Part shown: positions 33,751 through 43,796 of the stretch, piece by piece
Layout: the number at the start of each line of letters is the position of its first letter
Numbering within the stretch: position 1 is the stretch's first letter
Assembly: GCA_000471045.1 (NCBI GenBank)
Contig: KI301992.1
Location: forward strand, 440,217 to 504,216
Source of the DNA: an actinobacterium LLX17
GTDB lineage: Bacteria > Actinomycetota > Actinomycetes > Propionibacteriales > Nocardioidaceae
Reading direction: 5' to 3'
DNA length: 64,000 nucleotides
Notes under the pieces: generated by a model
Told to the model about the DNA's origin: nothing
Database searches by the model: none
The model's input: the letters and a program-made list of their open reading frames with translations, nothing else
Translations under genes and position numbers: made by a program

Positions 33751-34223
33751 TGGCGCGCAAGCACGTCGCACCGCTCGAGGTCGAGATCGAGATCGACGCC
33801 TCGCCGGTCGCAGTGTGGGACGTCCTGTACGACCAGCGCCGCATGAACGAGTGGTCGCCCGAGACCTACAAGCAGGCCTTCATCGGCTCGCCGCTCAAGG
33901 CGGGCACGCTGAGCCTCAACCTGAACAAGCGCAAGGCCGCCGTGTGGCCCACGCTGAGCCGCTACCGCGAGGTCGTGCCTGCCCGTCGTCTGGCGTTCCA
34001 CGTCTACGGTCCGGCCGCGGTGTGGAGCTACGACCTCGAGCCGACCGAGTCCGGCGGCACGCGGGTGGTCGAGCGTCGGCGGCTCGTCAACGATCGCGCG
34101 GCCATCGCGTCCGTCGTGACCGCCACGCTCATGCTGGGCGGCGCCGAGAGCCACGACCGCGAGATCCTCGAGGGCATGCACACGACGCTGCAGCGTCTCA
34201 AGGTCGAGGTCGAGTCGCGCTAG
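33750..34223 (+). CDS. SRPBCC-family protein (second of tandem pair)
   Basis: A 157-aa paralogue of the preceding gene, with the same landmarks in order: [59 protein letters not shown]. The cavity-lining strands differ clearly, so the two may bind different ligands or form a heterodimer. It begins in the stop codon of its neighbour. After it comes an 88-bp gap with the clpP1 promoter. No enzymatic residues can be named. Confidence 0.85.
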   Translation: MARKHVAPLEVEIEIDASPVAVWDVLYDQRRMNEWSPETYKQAFIGSPLKAGTLSLNLNKRKAAVWPTLSRYREVVPARRLAFHVYGPAAVWSYDLEPTESGGTRVVERRRLVNDRAAIASVVTATLMLGGAESHDREILEGMHTTLQRLKVEVESR

Positions 34224-34298
34224 CCGACTCGGCGTCAGCCCTTCTCCGCCGACAGCGAACAGGGGCGGGTCATCCGTGTGTCTGGGCGTTTCGCCAAC

Positions 34299-34304
34299 TA
34301 GGGT
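34299..34304 (+). promoter_or_regulatory. -10 box TAGGGT of the clpP1-clpP2 operon
   Basis: TAGGGT ends 7 nt before GTG 34312, the spacing of a leaderless transcript. This supports GTG 34312 as the start over GTG 34276 or ATG 34348. Confidence 0.55.
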
Positions 34305-34311
34305 CGAGAAC

Positions 34312-34926
34312 GTGAACACCCACGACGAGACACTCCAGGATCATCGGATGGCCGGCGACGCCGGGCCGTCCGACCTCGACGGACACATCTACCAGCGGCT
34401 TCTCAAGGAGCGCATCGTCTTCCTCGGTTCCGAGGTGCGCAACGAGAACGCCAACGCGATCTGTGCGCAGATGCTGCTGCTCAACGCTGAGAAGCCCGAC
34501 CAGGACATCTACCTGTACATCAACTCCCCGGGTGGATCGGTCGACGCCGGCATGGCGATCTACGACACGATGCAGTTCATCTCCAACGACGTCGCCACGG
34601 TCGGCATGGGCCTGGCGGCCTCGATGGGGCAGTTCCTGCTCGCGGCCGGCACCAAGGGCAAGCGGTACGCCCTGCCGCACGCGCGCATCATGATGCACCA
34701 GCCCTCGGGCGGCATCGGCGGTTCGGCCTCCGACATCAAGATCCAGGCCGAGCAGTCCATCCTGCTGAAGAAGCAGCTCAACCAGCTCCAGGCCCACCAC
34801 ACGGGCCAGAGCATCGAGCAGGTCGAGCTCGACGCCGATCGCGACCGCTGGTTCACGCCGGAGCAAGCCAAGGAGTACGGCTTCATCGACCACGTCGTCA
34901 CGACTGCAGGGGAAGTGAACCGATGA
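34312..34926 (+). CDS. clpP1: ATP-dependent Clp protease proteolytic subunit 1
   Basis: A 204-aa serine protease subunit that assembles with ClpP2 into the two-ring barrel fed by ClpX or ClpC. Catalytic Ser104 is in GLAASMGQ and His129 in MMHQPSGG; the Asp lies in the [11 protein letters not shown] segment. The [12 protein letters not shown] strand-helix is canonical. The start is uncertain: GTG 34312 fits a leaderless promoter; ATG 34348 with AGGA upstream is an alternative, and propeptide processing blurs the difference. It overlaps clpP2 by 4 nt, as in mycobacteria where both are needed for an active mixed complex. Confidence 0.95.
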   Translation: MNTHDETLQDHRMAGDAGPSDLDGHIYQRLLKERIVFLGSEVRNENANAICAQMLLLNAEKPDQDIYLYINSPGGSVDAGMAIYDTMQFISNDVATVGMGLAASMGQFLLAAGTKGKRYALPHARIMMHQPSGGIGGSASDIKIQAEQSILLKKQLNQLQAHHTGQSIEQVELDADRDRWFTPEQAKEYGFIDHVVTTAGEVNR

Positions 34927-35525
34927 GTTATTACATCCCGCAGTGGGAAGAGCGCACGTCCTACGGATTCCGCCGGATCGACCCCTTCGCGAAGCTGTTC
35001 GAGGACCGCATCATCTTCCTCGGCACGCCGATCAGCGACGACGTCGCCAACGCCGTCATCGCGCAGCTGCTGAGCCTGCAGGTCATGGAGCCCGACCGCG
35101 ACATCAGCATCTACATCAACAGCCCCGGCGGCTCGTTCACGGCCATGACGGCCATCTACGACACGATCCGCTACCTGAAGCCGGACGTGCAGACGTTCTG
35201 CCTCGGCCAGGCTGCTTCGGCCGCCGCGGTGCTGCTGGCTGCCGGTGCGCCGGGCAAGCGCTTCGCGCTCCCCAACGCGCGCATCCTGATCCACCAGCCG
35301 TACACCGAGGGCACCGGTGGCCAGATCTCCGACCTCGAGATCCAGGCCAACGAGATCCTGCGCATGCGCGAGCTGATGGAGCAGATGATCGCCGATGCCA
35401 CCGGCAAGGATCTGGCGCAGGTCAGCAAGGACGTCGACCGCGACAAGATCCTCACGGCGCAGCAGGCGCTCGAGTACGGACTCATCGACCAGGTGCTCGA
35501 CACCCTCAAGACCCCCGCCGTCTGA
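34923..35525 (+). CDS. clpP2: ATP-dependent Clp protease proteolytic subunit 2
   Basis: A 200-aa second ClpP paralogue with Ser99 in GQAASAAAV and His124 in RILIHQPY. The sequence differs from ClpP1 around the active site (AASAAAV against AASMGQF), as expected for the two-ring heteromeric actinobacterial enzyme. ATG 34923 overlaps the clpP1 stop (ATGA), ensuring equal synthesis. A perfect 12-bp hairpin follows before clpX. Confidence 0.96.
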   Translation: MSYYIPQWEERTSYGFRRIDPFAKLFEDRIIFLGTPISDDVANAVIAQLLSLQVMEPDRDISIYINSPGGSFTAMTAIYDTIRYLKPDVQTFCLGQAASAAAVLLAAGAPGKRFALPNARILIHQPYTEGTGGQISDLEIQANEILRMRELMEQMIADATGKDLAQVSKDVDRDKILTAQQALEYGLIDQVLDTLKTPAV

Positions 35526-35531
35526 CGACAC

Positions 35532-35573
35532 GATCCGGGCCGTTCGCGCAGTCACGCGCTGACGGCCCGGATC
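35532..35573 (+). terminator. Hairpin terminator between clpP2 and clpX
   Basis: Perfect 12-bp arms GATCCGGGCCGT (35532-35543) and ACGGCCCGGATC (35562-35573), with further GCGC pairing in the loop; no T-run follows. It separates clpP1P2 from clpX, which has its own promoter immediately downstream. Confidence 0.75.
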
Positions 35574-35578
35574 GCGGT

Positions 35579-35584
35579 TAGTGT
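35579..35584 (+). promoter_or_regulatory. -10 box TAGTGT of clpX
   Basis: TAGTGT 27 nt before GTG 35612; a GAGGAAAGGA ribosome site fills the short leader. It lies directly behind the clpP2 terminator hairpin, so clpX can be expressed independently. Confidence 0.5.
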
Positions 35585-35611
35585 GGATGGCAGCCGAGGA
35601 AAGGACTACTC

Positions 35612-36895
35612 GTGGCGCGCATCGGTGAAACCGCCGACCTGCTGAAGTGCTCGTTCTGTGGAAAGAGCCAGAAGCAGGTCAAGAAGCTCATCGCCGGCCC
35701 CGGTGTGTACATCTGCGACGAGTGCATCGACCTCTGCAACGAGATCATCGAGGAAGAGCTCGCCGAGGGTGCCGAGCTCAGCCTGGGCGAGCTGCCCAAG
35801 CCGCACGAGATCTTCGAGTTCCTCAACGGGTACGTCATCGGGCAGGACCACGCCAAGAAGTCGCTGGCCACGGCCGTCTACAACCACTACAAGCGGGTGC
35901 AGGCGCAGACCGCCGGAGGACGGGCCAAGGAGGAGCAGGTCGAGCTCGCCAAGTCCAACATCCTCATGGTGGGCCCCACCGGCTGCGGCAAGACCTACCT
36001 GGCGCAGACGCTGGCCCGCATGCTCAACGTGCCGTTCGCCATCGCCGACGCCACGGCGCTGACCGAGGCCGGCTACGTCGGTGAGGACGTCGAGAACATC
36101 CTCCTCAAGCTCATCCAGGCTGCTGACTACGACGTCAAGAAGGCCGAGACGGGCATCATCTACATCGACGAGATCGACAAGATCTCGCGCAAGAGCGAGA
36201 ACCCCTCCATCACCCGCGACGTCTCGGGCGAGGGTGTGCAGCAGGCGCTGCTGAAGATCCTCGAGGGCACCACCGCCTCGGTCCCGCCGCAGGGCGGTCG
36301 CAAGCACCCGCACCAAGAGTTCATCCAGATCGACACCACCAACGTGCTGTTCATCGTGGGTGGCGCGTTCGCCGGGCTCGAGGAGATCATCGAGCAGCGT
36401 CACGGCAAGGTCAGCGTCGGCTTCAACGCCGAGTCCCCCGACCCGGGGGCCAGCAAGAAGAGCGCCGCCGAGATCGCCAAGACGTATGCGCGCGTCGAGC
36501 CCACCGACCTGCTGAAGTTCGGCTTGATCCCGGAGTTCATCGGCCGCCTGCCGGTCATCGCCAGCGTCAACAAGCTCGACCGCGAGGCCCTGGTGCGCAT
36601 CCTCACCGAGCCGCGCAACGCGCTCAGCAAGCAGTACCAGCGCCTGTTCGAGATCGACGACATCGAGCTGGAGTTCACCGACGACGCGATCGACGAGATG
36701 GCCGAGCTGGCCCTTCGCCGCGACACCGGCGCCCGCGGTCTGCGCTCGATCATCGAGGAAGTCCTGCAGGAGACGATGTTCGAGGTGCCCAGCAACGAGC
36801 ACGCGGCCCGCGTCATCGTCGACGGCGGCACGGTGCGTGGCGAGAAGCCGCCCACGGTGTTGACGCGCGACGAGGTCGAGAAGAAGGCGTCCTGA
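35612..36895 (+). CDS. clpX: ATP-dependent Clp protease ATP-binding subunit ClpX
   Basis: A 427-aa AAA+ unfoldase delivering substrates to ClpP1P2. The N-terminal dimerising zinc domain has Cys13, Cys16, Cys35 and Cys38. Then come Walker A GPTGCGKT (about 121), pore loop GYVGED, Walker [10 protein letters not shown], the RKHPHQEF loop and the sensor-2 segment [11 protein letters not shown]. Length and motifs match actinobacterial ClpX. GTG 35612 is preceded by AAAGGA. The following gene starts 4 nt after its stop and may be co-transcribed. Confidence 0.97.
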   Translation: MARIGETADLLKCSFCGKSQKQVKKLIAGPGVYICDECIDLCNEIIEEELAEGAELSLGELPKPHEIFEFLNGYVIGQDHAKKSLATAVYNHYKRVQAQTAGGRAKEEQVELAKSNILMVGPTGCGKTYLAQTLARMLNVPFAIADATALTEAGYVGEDVENILLKLIQAADYDVKKAETGIIYIDEIDKISRKSENPSITRDVSGEGVQQALLKILEGTTASVPPQGGRKHPHQEFIQIDTTNVLFIVGGAFAGLEEIIEQRHGKVSVGFNAESPDPGASKKSAAEIAKTYARVEPTDLLKFGLIPEFIGRLPVIASVNKLDREALVRILTEPRNALSKQYQRLFEIDDIELEFTDDAIDEMAELALRRDTGARGLRSIIEEVLQETMFEVPSNEHAARVIVDGGTVRGEKPPTVLTRDEVEKKAS

Positions 36896-36899
36896 TCAC

Positions 36900-38051
36900 G
36901 TGAGCGCTGTCGACCTCACGCTGCTCGGAGCCACCGGCTACACCGGAGGACTCACCGCCGACTACCTCGCTGCGCACATGCCCGAGGGTGGCCGCTGGGC
37001 CATCGCCGGTCGCAACCGCGGCAGGCTCGACGCCGTGGCCCGCCGTATCGAGTCTGCCGGGGGAGTGCGACCCGAGATCATCGAGGCCGACACCACCGAC
37101 GACGCGTCCATGGCGGCGTTGGCCGCGCGCACGCGGGTGCTCGTCACCACCGTCGGCCCGTACCTGAAGCATGGCGAGGGCGCCGTGAAGGCCGCCGCCG
37201 AGGCCGGCATCGGCTACCTCGACCTCACCGGTGAGCCGCAGTTCGCCGACGAGATGTGGCTCAAGTACCACGACGTCGCGGTGGTCTCCGGCGCTCGCCT
37301 CATCCACGCGGCCGGTTTCGACTCCATCCCGTACGACATGGGCGTGCTCTACACGGTCGACCAGCTGCCCAGCGACGTGCCCATCACCGTCAACGCCTAC
37401 CTGCGCGCGGGCATTACCCCGTCCGGTGGCACCTACCACTCGGCCATCAACCAGTTCGCCAGCTTCCGCGAGTCCGGGCGGGTGGCGCAGCGGCGTCGCG
37501 CGGCCGAAGCGCGTCCGACGGACCGCAAGATCCGCGGCACCGGCAAGCTCGGCCGCGCCCCGCACGACTCCGGCTGGGCCGTTCCGCTGCCCACCATCGA
37601 CCCGCAGATCGTGCTGCGCTCAGCGCGCGCTCTCGAGACCTACGGTCCCGAGTTCACCTACGGTCACTTCGCCCACGTCCGCACCACCCGCATGCTCGCG
37701 GCCGGCGCCGTGGGCGTCGGCGTACTCGGCATCGGCTCGCAGGTGCCGCCGCTGCGCAAGCTGCTGCTCAAGGCCATCGACGTCGGCGACGGCCCGGAGA
37801 TCGAGAAGCGCGAAAAGGCCTGGTTCAAGCTCGACCTGCTGGCTGAGGCGGGCGGGCAGAAGCTGCACACGCGCGTGACCGGCAGCGATCCCGGCTACGG
37901 CGGCACGGCCAAGATGCTGGGCGAGGCCGCGCTGTGCCTGGCGCACGACGACCTCCCCGAGGTCTCCGGCCAGACCACCACTGCCGTGGCCCTGGGCCAG
38001 AAGCTCATCGAGCGTCTGCACCCCGACGCCATGCGCTTCGAGACCCTGTAG
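36900..38051 (+). CDS. Saccharopine dehydrogenase-like NAD(P)-binding protein (Rv2449c-like)
   Basis: A 383-aa protein with an N-terminal Rossmann domain (LTLLGATGYTGGLTADYL) and a C-terminal domain of the saccharopine-dehydrogenase-like / trans-acting enoyl reductase family (VTTVGPYLKHGEGAVKA, LDLTGEPQF, GFDSIPYDMG). In mycobacteria relatives include Rv2953, a trans-acting enoyl reductase for phenolic lipid synthesis, and Rv2449c, which lies next to valS as here. Real substrate unknown. A hydrophobic Gly-rich stretch (about 264-281) could touch the membrane. GTG 36900 is used, directly after clpX. Confidence 0.87.
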   Translation: MSAVDLTLLGATGYTGGLTADYLAAHMPEGGRWAIAGRNRGRLDAVARRIESAGGVRPEIIEADTTDDASMAALAARTRVLVTTVGPYLKHGEGAVKAAAEAGIGYLDLTGEPQFADEMWLKYHDVAVVSGARLIHAAGFDSIPYDMGVLYTVDQLPSDVPITVNAYLRAGITPSGGTYHSAINQFASFRESGRVAQRRRAAEARPTDRKIRGTGKLGRAPHDSGWAVPLPTIDPQIVLRSARALETYGPEFTYGHFAHVRTTRMLAAGAVGVGVLGIGSQVPPLRKLLLKAIDVGDGPEIEKREKAWFKLDLLAEAGGQKLHTRVTGSDPGYGGTAKMLGEAALCLAHDDLPEVSGQTTTAVALGQKLIERLHPDAMRFETL

Positions 38052-38079
38052 GCACCGAGCACCTCAGCGGGCGGCAGGC

Positions 38080-38658
38080 TCAGGCGGTGACCTCGTGGCG
38101 CTCGGTGCGGTTGGCGAGGGCGAGCCAGCCCCAGCCGGCGGCGAGCAGGACCATCGCGGTCACGCCCCAGGGGCGGTACACGTGCTCCTGCCAGAACATC
38201 ACCGCGCCGACCAGCACCAGCACGGCGCCGGGAAGGGTCCGCACCACACCGATGGTGCGCGTGGCGGCGACGATCGCGACCACCGAGGCAGCCATGTATG
38301 CGAAGACGCCGACCTCGCCGAGGTCCGTGGCCAGGCCGAACACCACGCCGAGGTCTTCGGACTCGGCCGCCTTCAGGGCCCCGGCCGTGATGCCGGCGAT
38401 GACGTCGAGGCTCGTGTAGAAGCACGCGTAGACGAACGCCAACACTCCCGCGACGATGCCGGAGACGCTGCTCGAGCGGCGGGCCACCAACCACGGCCCC
38501 AGCGCCAGCAGTGGGAAGACCGGCAGCAGCACCGTGTGCATCATCTGCCAGTGCTCGGCGGCCTCCAGCGTGAGCCGGTGCGGATGGGTCAGCCCCACAG
38601 CGGCAGCCACCAGCGGGGGCACCGTGACGGCGACGATCAGGCGGGTGCGCGCATCCAT
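38080..38658 (-). CDS. Integral membrane protein of unknown function (about six helices)
   Basis: A 192-aa polytopic membrane protein I cannot name. Hydrophobic helices at about residues 7-24, 39-60, 64-86, 115-133, 139-157 and 163-181; short loops, with charged residues only at the ends. No transport or enzyme motif is visible. It is transcribed alone, leftwards, from a leaderless promoter (TAGCGT, 6 nt before ATG 38658), converging on the saccharopine-dehydrogenase-like gene with a 28-bp gap. Confidence 0.75.
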   Translation of the reverse strand: MDARTRLIVAVTVPPLVAAAVGLTHPHRLTLEAAEHWQMMHTVLLPVFPLLALGPWLVARRSSSVSGIVAGVLAFVYACFYTSLDVIAGITAGALKAAESEDLGVVFGLATDLGEVGVFAYMAASVVAIVAATRTIGVVRTLPGAVLVLVGAVMFWQEHVYRPWGVTAMVLLAAGWGWLALANRTERHEVTA

Positions 38659-38664
38659 GCCCCC

Positions 38665-38670
38665 ACGCTA
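38665..38670 (-). promoter_or_regulatory. -10 box TAGCGT of the membrane-protein gene
   Basis: Minus-strand TAGCGT (plus-strand ACGCTA) ends 6 nt before ATG 38658, again a leaderless arrangement. Confidence 0.5.
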
Positions 38671-38706
38671 GGCGCGCCGGGCGACCCCCGCCGGTGACCA
38701 CCCGCA

Positions 38707-38765
38707 AGATTTGTGCACTTCTGCCCGCGACACGCCGTGTCAGGCGTGCCGAAGTGCACAAATCT
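38707..38765. repeat. 59-bp intergenic palindrome (REP-like hairpin)
   Basis: Perfect 15-bp outer arms AGATTTGTGCACTTC (38707-38721) and GAAGTGCACAAATCT (38751-38765), and a nested CACGCC (38731-38736) / GGCGTG (38743-38748) stem; GACAC/GTGTC is an alternative inner pairing. The arms are AT-rich against the high-GC background. It lies downstream of valS, which reads into it, so it may terminate valS, but its composition and symmetry look like a dispersed repeat. Confidence 0.75.
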
Positions 38766-38779
38766 GAAGGCGACGGACC

Positions 38780-41365
38780 CTAGGCGGGGAGGTCGAGGGT
38801 CGCGTCGACAGTGAGGGCATCGGCGGACTCGTCGGCCGACAGGGTCACCTCGCCCGTCACACGGCCCGCAGCCTTCACGTCGACCAGCGTCTGCGCCAGC
38901 CGGTCGAGCGCCTGCTGGCGCCCGGTGAAGGTGGCAGCCGTGATCTCGGTCTTCATGCCGACCTTGGCCACCGACTTCGCGCCGCGCAGCCCGGCGAGGG
39001 CCTGCGCCGCCACGACCTGCAGCTCGGGATCGCCGGCCTCGACAGCGAGGTCGTCCAGCGTCGGCCAGGCGGCGCGGTGGATCGAGCCCTCCTGCCACCA
39101 CGACCAGACCTCCTCGGTCACATACGGCAGGAACGGCGCCAGGAGCCGCAGCTGCACCGAGAGCGCCAGCACGAACGCAGACTTGGAGGACCGCCCCTCG
39201 GGCGACTCCGCCCGCACCCGATCCTTGACCAGCTCGAGGTAGTCGTCGCAGAAGTCCCAGAAGAACTTCTCGGTGGTCTCCAGCGCCGTGGTGTAGTCGT
39301 AGGCGTCGAAGGCCGCGGTGGCGGTCTCGACGACGGTGCGCAGGCGGGCCAGCATCGACAGGTCGAGCGCCTCGGTGACGCGCGAGGGGTCGAGGTCGTC
39401 GACGCCCGCGCCCAGGCCGTACTCCTCGGGGGCGGCCAGCACGAACTTGCTGGCGTTGAGCACCTTCATGGCCAGCCGGCGGCCGACCTTCATCTGCGCC
39501 TCGTCGAACGGCGAGTCGGCACCCGGACGGGCGCCGGCGGCACGCCAGCGCACGGCGTCGGCACCGTACTTGTCGAGGATCTCGTCCGGCACGACGACGT
39601 TCCCCTTGGACTTGCTCATCTTCTTGCGGTCGGGATCGACCACGAAGCCCGACAGCGCCGTGTGGCTCCACGGCACGCCACCGAACTCGGCGTGGGCGCG
39701 GACGACCGAGCTGAACAGCCAGGTGCGGATGATGTCGTGACCCTGCGGACGCAGGTCCATCGGGTAGGTGCGCTCGAAGAGGTCCTGGTCGCGCTCCCAG
39801 CCGGTGACCAGCTGCGGCGTCAGCGACGACGTGGCCCAGGTGTCGAGCACGTCGGGGTCGGCCATGAAGCCGCCCGGCTCACCGCGCTGCGACTCCTCGT
39901 AGCCTGGGGGAGCCTGCGAGGCGGGATCGACCGGCAGCGACTCCTCGGACGCGAAGATCGGGTCGTCGTGGTCGGGCTGGCCGTCGGCGTCGAGCCGGTA
40001 CCAGACCGGGAACGGGATGCCGAAGAAGCGCTGGCGCGAGACCAACCAGTCGCCGTTGAGCCCCTCGATCCAGTTGGTGAAGCGCGACTGCATGTAGCCG
40101 GGCTTCCAGTCGATCTCATCGCCACGTGCCACGAGCGCACGCCGGAGGTCGGCGTCGCGGCCACCGTTGGCGATGTACCACTGACGCGTCGAGACGATCT
40201 CGAGCGGCTTGTCGCCCTTCTCGTAGAAGTTGGCGACGCGCTGGGTCGGCTCCGGGTCGCCGTCGAGGTCACCGCTCTGGCGCAGCGCCTCGACGATGAG
40301 CTCGCGCGCGGTGAAGGTGGTCTTGCCGGCCAGCTCCGCGTACAGGCCCTCGCCGGCCCCGCCGGCGATCCACTCGGGCGTCTCGCGCAGGAAGCGGCCG
40401 TCGCGACCGATGACGGTGCGGTTGGGCAGCTGCAGCTCGCGCCACCACTGCACGTCGGTGAGGTCACCGAAGGTGCAGCAGTGCACGATGCCCGAGCCCT
40501 TCTCGGGATCGGCCAGGGTGTGCGGGATGACGGGCACCTCGACGCCGAAGAGGGGCGACGTGGCGGTGGTGCCGAAGAGGTGGCGGTAGCGCTCGTCGTC
40601 CGGGTGCGCGATGAGTGCGACGGCGGCGGGCGTCAGCTCCGGGCGCGTGGTCTCGACGTGCACCGTCTGGCCATCGGACAAGTGGTACGCCACGCGGTGG
40701 TAGGCACCGGGGTAGTCGCGCGCCTCGAGCTCGGCCTGGGCCACGGCGGTCTGGAACGTGACGTCCCACAGGGTGGGGGCGTCCTGGCTGTAGGCCTCGC
40801 CGCGGGCGACGTTGCGCAGGAAGGCGCGCTGGCTGACCTGCTGCGCCGCGGTGCCGATGGTGGTGTAGGTCTGCGACCAGTCGACGCTCAGGCCCAGCGT
40901 GCGCCACAGCCGCTCGAAGACCTGCTCGTCCTCGGCCACCAGCTGGTTGCACAGCTCGATGAAGTTGCGGCGGCTGATCGGCACCTGCTTCTTCGGATCG
41001 GGCTTCTCCGGCGGGGTGAAGGACTCGTCATACGGGATGGACGGGTCGCAGCGCACGCCGAAGTAGTTCTGCACGCGGCGCTCGGTGGGCAGGCCGTTGT
41101 CGTCCCAGCCCATCGGGTAGAACACCTCGTCGCCCCGCATGCGCCGGTAGCGCGCGATGACGTCGGTGTGCGTGTAGCTGAACACGTGACCCACGTGCAG
41201 GGAGCCCGAGACCGTCGGCGGCGGCGTGTCGATCGAGTACACCTGGTCGCGCGTCTTGGTGCGGTCGAAGCGGTACGTGCCCTGCTCCTCCCATACCGCG
41301 GACCACCGCTCCTCGAGGCCTTCGAGGACGGGCTTGGCCGGGACGCGCGAGCTGGGACTGGTCAC
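38780..41365 (-). CDS. valS: Valyl-tRNA synthetase
   Basis: An 861-aa class Ia synthetase charging tRNA-Val. The HIGH-type motif is GSLHVGHVF, the catalytic loop has [11 protein letters not shown], and the editing CP1 domain contains [34 protein letters not shown] after the HIGH region is characteristic of the ValS subtype shared by archaea, some alphaproteobacteria and some Actinobacteria rather than the E. coli type; this subtype call is from memory. GTG 41365 is chosen for a protein beginning [20 protein letters not shown], with a TAGACT box 8 nt upstream. It keeps the clpX - Rv2449c - valS - folC neighbourhood. Confidence 0.95.
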   Translation of the reverse strand: MTSPSSRVPAKPVLEGLEERWSAVWEEQGTYRFDRTKTRDQVYSIDTPPPTVSGSLHVGHVFSYTHTDVIARYRRMRGDEVFYPMGWDDNGLPTERRVQNYFGVRCDPSIPYDESFTPPEKPDPKKQVPISRRNFIELCNQLVAEDEQVFERLWRTLGLSVDWSQTYTTIGTAAQQVSQRAFLRNVARGEAYSQDAPTLWDVTFQTAVAQAELEARDYPGAYHRVAYHLSDGQTVHVETTRPELTPAAVALIAHPDDERYRHLFGTTATSPLFGVEVPVIPHTLADPEKGSGIVHCCTFGDLTDVQWWRELQLPNRTVIGRDGRFLRETPEWIAGGAGEGLYAELAGKTTFTARELIVEALRQSGDLDGDPEPTQRVANFYEKGDKPLEIVSTRQWYIANGGRDADLRRALVARGDEIDWKPGYMQSRFTNWIEGLNGDWLVSRQRFFGIPFPVWYRLDADGQPDHDDPIFASEESLPVDPASQAPPGYEESQRGEPGGFMADPDVLDTWATSSLTPQLVTGWERDQDLFERTYPMDLRPQGHDIIRTWLFSSVVRAHAEFGGVPWSHTALSGFVVDPDRKKMSKSKGNVVVPDEILDKYGADAVRWRAAGARPGADSPFDEAQMKVGRRLAMKVLNASKFVLAAPEEYGLGAGVDDLDPSRVTEALDLSMLARLRTVVETATAAFDAYDYTTALETTEKFFWDFCDDYLELVKDRVRAESPEGRSSKSAFVLALSVQLRLLAPFLPYVTEEVWSWWQEGSIHRAAWPTLDDLAVEAGDPELQVVAAQALAGLRGAKSVAKVGMKTEITAATFTGRQQALDRLAQTLVDVKAAGRVTGEVTLSADESADALTVDATLDLPA

Positions 41366-41373
41366 GAGGGAAC

Positions 41374-41379
41374 AGTCTA
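41374..41379 (-). promoter_or_regulatory. -10 box TAGACT of valS
   Basis: Minus-strand TAGACT (plus-strand AGTCTA) ends 8 nt before GTG 41365; the transcript would be leaderless or have a 1-2-nt leader. There is no room for a T-box in front of the start. Confidence 0.5.
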
Positions 41380-41418
41380 GGAGGCGCGGCGGCCTCTCCG
41401 TCTCGTGCCCGGGGCCGC

Positions 41419-43671
41419 CTACGCCCGGTGCTCGGGCTCGTGGCCGGCCGGGACCGCCACGGGATCGGCCGGGTGGTGGTCGTCGGCGAGGTGGTCGGGC
41501 CCGTCGGTGCGCCACAGGGCGCTGGGCCACCACATCCACCGGCCGATGTCGAGGTTGAGGGCCGTCACCAGCACCGAGCGCACGACGATCGTGTCGAGCA
41601 GCACGCCCAGGGCCACCACGAAGCCGAGCTCGGCCAGGAACACGATGGGCAGCGTGGCGAGGGCCGAGAACGTGCCGGCCAGCACCAGGCCGGCCGACGT
41701 GATGACACCACCCGTGGCTGCGAGGCCGATCAGCGCGCCCTTGCGGGTGCCGTGCTGCAGCGTCTCCTCCCGCACCCGGGTCATGAGGAAGATGTTGTAG
41801 TCGATGCCCAGCGCGACCAGGAAGACGAAGGCGAACAGCGGGAACGAGGTGTCGGCGCCCTCGAAGCCGAAGATGTGCCGGAACACCAGGGCGCTGATGC
41901 CGACGGCAGCGCCGAACGACAGCACCACGGTGCCCAACAGGATCAACGGCGCCACGATGGCCCGCAGCAGCAGCCCGAGGATGACGAGCACGACGACGAG
42001 GATGATCGGGATGATCAGCAAGTTGTCGTGCGACGAGGCGTCCTGGACGTCCTTGACGATGGCCGTCATGCCGCCGACCAGGGCGTCGGCGCCGTCGACG
42101 TCGTGCACCGCGTCGCGGGCGCGCTCGACGGTCTGGGCCGCCGCGGGGGAGTCGGACGCGTCGGTCAGGGTGCGCTCGAAGTAGACCGTGTCACCCTGCA
42201 CCACGCCGGTGGGCCCCTCGGCAGGATTGCCACCCGGGGCCGCGGCCTCGAGCCCGTCGACGTCCTCGAGCGCGGTGGCGACGTCGGCCGCGCGGTCGGC
42301 GTTGGCGACGATCTGCAGGGGCTGGCCCTCGCCGGCCGGGAAGTGCTCGGCGATGACCTCGTCGGCCTCGATCGACGGCTGCGACGTGGTGAAGCTGTCG
42401 GCGTTGGACAGGCCGTTGGCATCGAGCTGGACGATGCCGATCGTGCAGGCGGCGAGCAGGCCGACCGTGACGACCCAGACGGCGCGGGGACGATGCGAGA
42501 TGCGTCGGCCGACCCGGCTCCAGATGCCGTTCTGCGAGGGCTCGGGGTCACCGAAGTGGGGGATGAACGGCCAGAAGACCCACCGACCGAAGATCACCAG
42601 CAGCACCGGCAGCAGGATGAGCATGAGGGCCAGCGAGACGACGATGCCGGCAGCAGCCACGGGACCGAGGCCCGACGTGGAGTTGAGCTCGGCGAACGTC
42701 AGGCACAGCAGGCCGATGATGACGGTGGCACCGCTGGCCAGGATGGCCGGTGCCGCGCGGTGCAGGGCGTGCGCCATCGCCTCGTGCCGGTCGGCGTAGC
42801 GGCGCAGCTCCTCGCGGTAGCGCGCCACCAGCAGCAGGGCGTAGTCGATGCCGGCACCCAGCACGAGCACGGCGAGGATGCCGGCGCTCTGGCCGTTGAC
42901 GGTGAGGTCGGCGTACTCGGCCAGCAGGTAGACCACGCCCTGGGCGGCGCCGACGCTGAGCACGCCGCAGATGAGCGGGATGAGCCACAGGACGGGGCTG
43001 CGGTAGGTGAGCAGCAGCATGATGACGACGACCGCCACCGCCGCGAGCAGCAGGATGCCGTCGATGCCCGCGAAGGCCTCGGACTGGTCGGCACCGAACG
43101 CGGCGGGTCCGCCCACCCACGCGGTGAGGCCCTCGGACTCGGTGTCGTCGACCACGTCACGGATCTCGCCGATCAGGTCGGGCAGCCGCTCCCACCCGTC
43201 GGTGCTGTCGACCCGCACCGTGACGAACAGCTGCACGGCCTGCCCGTCCTCGGACGTGAACGCGCTGACCTGCTCGGGCGTGAGGTCGCTGAGGGCTCCG
43301 CCGTCCAGTGCTGCCTGCTGGTCCGGTGGCAGCTGCAGGAGCGCGGGGGAGACGACCGAGACGACGTCGTCGAGTCGGGTGAGCTCCTCGGCGTCGGCCA
43401 GCACGGCCTGCAGGTCGCCGGCGGTGATGCCGTCCTCGCGAACGTACGCCACGATGGCCGGCATCTCCTCGTCGTCGGCGAACTCAGCGGTGCGCTCGAT
43501 GACCTTGGTGGACTCGGCGTCGCCCGGCAGGAACGCGGCGATGTCGTTCTCCTGGGCACCCGTGAGCTTGCTCGCGAACATGGCGAGGCCGAGCACGACG
43601 CTCAGCGTCAGCACGAGCACGACCCACTTGGCCCAGCGGTGCGTGATCCAGCCGGCGATCTGTTGATTCAT
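41419..43671 (-). CDS. MMPL-family (RND-type) membrane transporter
   Basis: A 750-aa RND-like exporter with the duplicated MMPL layout: TM1 (about 15-33), an extracytoplasmic domain (about 35-180), TM2-6 (about 184-340), TM7 (about 390), a second extracytoplasmic domain (about 410-530) and TM8-12 to about 715. [17 protein letters not shown] and [17 protein letters not shown] are the proton-relay Asp-Tyr motifs in TM4 and TM10. MMPL proteins move lipids, drugs or siderophores; the cargo cannot be told. An acidic/His tail ends the protein. It is monocistronic and divergent from folC, with a 125-bp intergenic region. Confidence 0.92.
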   Translation of the reverse strand: MNQQIAGWITHRWAKWVVLVLTLSVVLGLAMFASKLTGAQENDIAAFLPGDAESTKVIERTAEFADDEEMPAIVAYVREDGITAGDLQAVLADAEELTRLDDVVSVVSPALLQLPPDQQAALDGGALSDLTPEQVSAFTSEDGQAVQLFVTVRVDSTDGWERLPDLIGEIRDVVDDTESEGLTAWVGGPAAFGADQSEAFAGIDGILLLAAVAVVVIMLLLTYRSPVLWLIPLICGVLSVGAAQGVVYLLAEYADLTVNGQSAGILAVLVLGAGIDYALLLVARYREELRRYADRHEAMAHALHRAAPAILASGATVIIGLLCLTFAELNSTSGLGPVAAAGIVVSLALMLILLPVLLVIFGRWVFWPFIPHFGDPEPSQNGIWSRVGRRISHRPRAVWVVTVGLLAACTIGIVQLDANGLSNADSFTTSQPSIEADEVIAEHFPAGEGQPLQIVANADRAADVATALEDVDGLEAAAPGGNPAEGPTGVVQGDTVYFERTLTDASDSPAAAQTVERARDAVHDVDGADALVGGMTAIVKDVQDASSHDNLLIIPIILVVVLVILGLLLRAIVAPLILLGTVVLSFGAAVGISALVFRHIFGFEGADTSFPLFAFVFLVALGIDYNIFLMTRVREETLQHGTRKGALIGLAATGGVITSAGLVLAGTFSALATLPIVFLAELGFVVALGVLLDTIVVRSVLVTALNLDIGRWMWWPSALWRTDGPDHLADDHHPADPVAVPAGHEPEHRA

Positions 43672-43783
43672 GACGTTGCCTCTCGAGCCGTGTGTCCGCG
43701 ATCATCATGGCGGAAACCACCGACGTTCGGGCCATCCGGAAGAACCCTGGTCCGACCCTGAGGGGCCGTCACGGGCGTGCTGC

Positions 43784-43789
43784 GATACT
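43784..43789 (+). promoter_or_regulatory. -10 box GATACT of folC
   Basis: GATACT ends 7 nt before ATG 43797, consistent with a leaderless folC transcript. The rest of the 43672-43796 region shows only the mmpL ribosome site. Confidence 0.5.
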
Positions 43790-43796
43790 GGCCGGG

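Noticed and set aside
33247-33771. 174-aa minus-strand frame over the SRPBCC gene
   Set aside because: Repetitive Leu/Val/Asp/Gly shadow; the plus-strand gene has a ribosome site and family motifs.
38707-38765. Phage or plasmid attachment site
   Set aside because: A symmetrical hairpin, but no integrase, no tRNA gene at this spot and no duplicated core elsewhere in the window.
41366-41418. T-box riboswitch before valS
   Set aside because: Only 53 bp lie between valS and the upstream gene, with a -10 box 8 nt from the start. There is no space for specifier and antiterminator stems.
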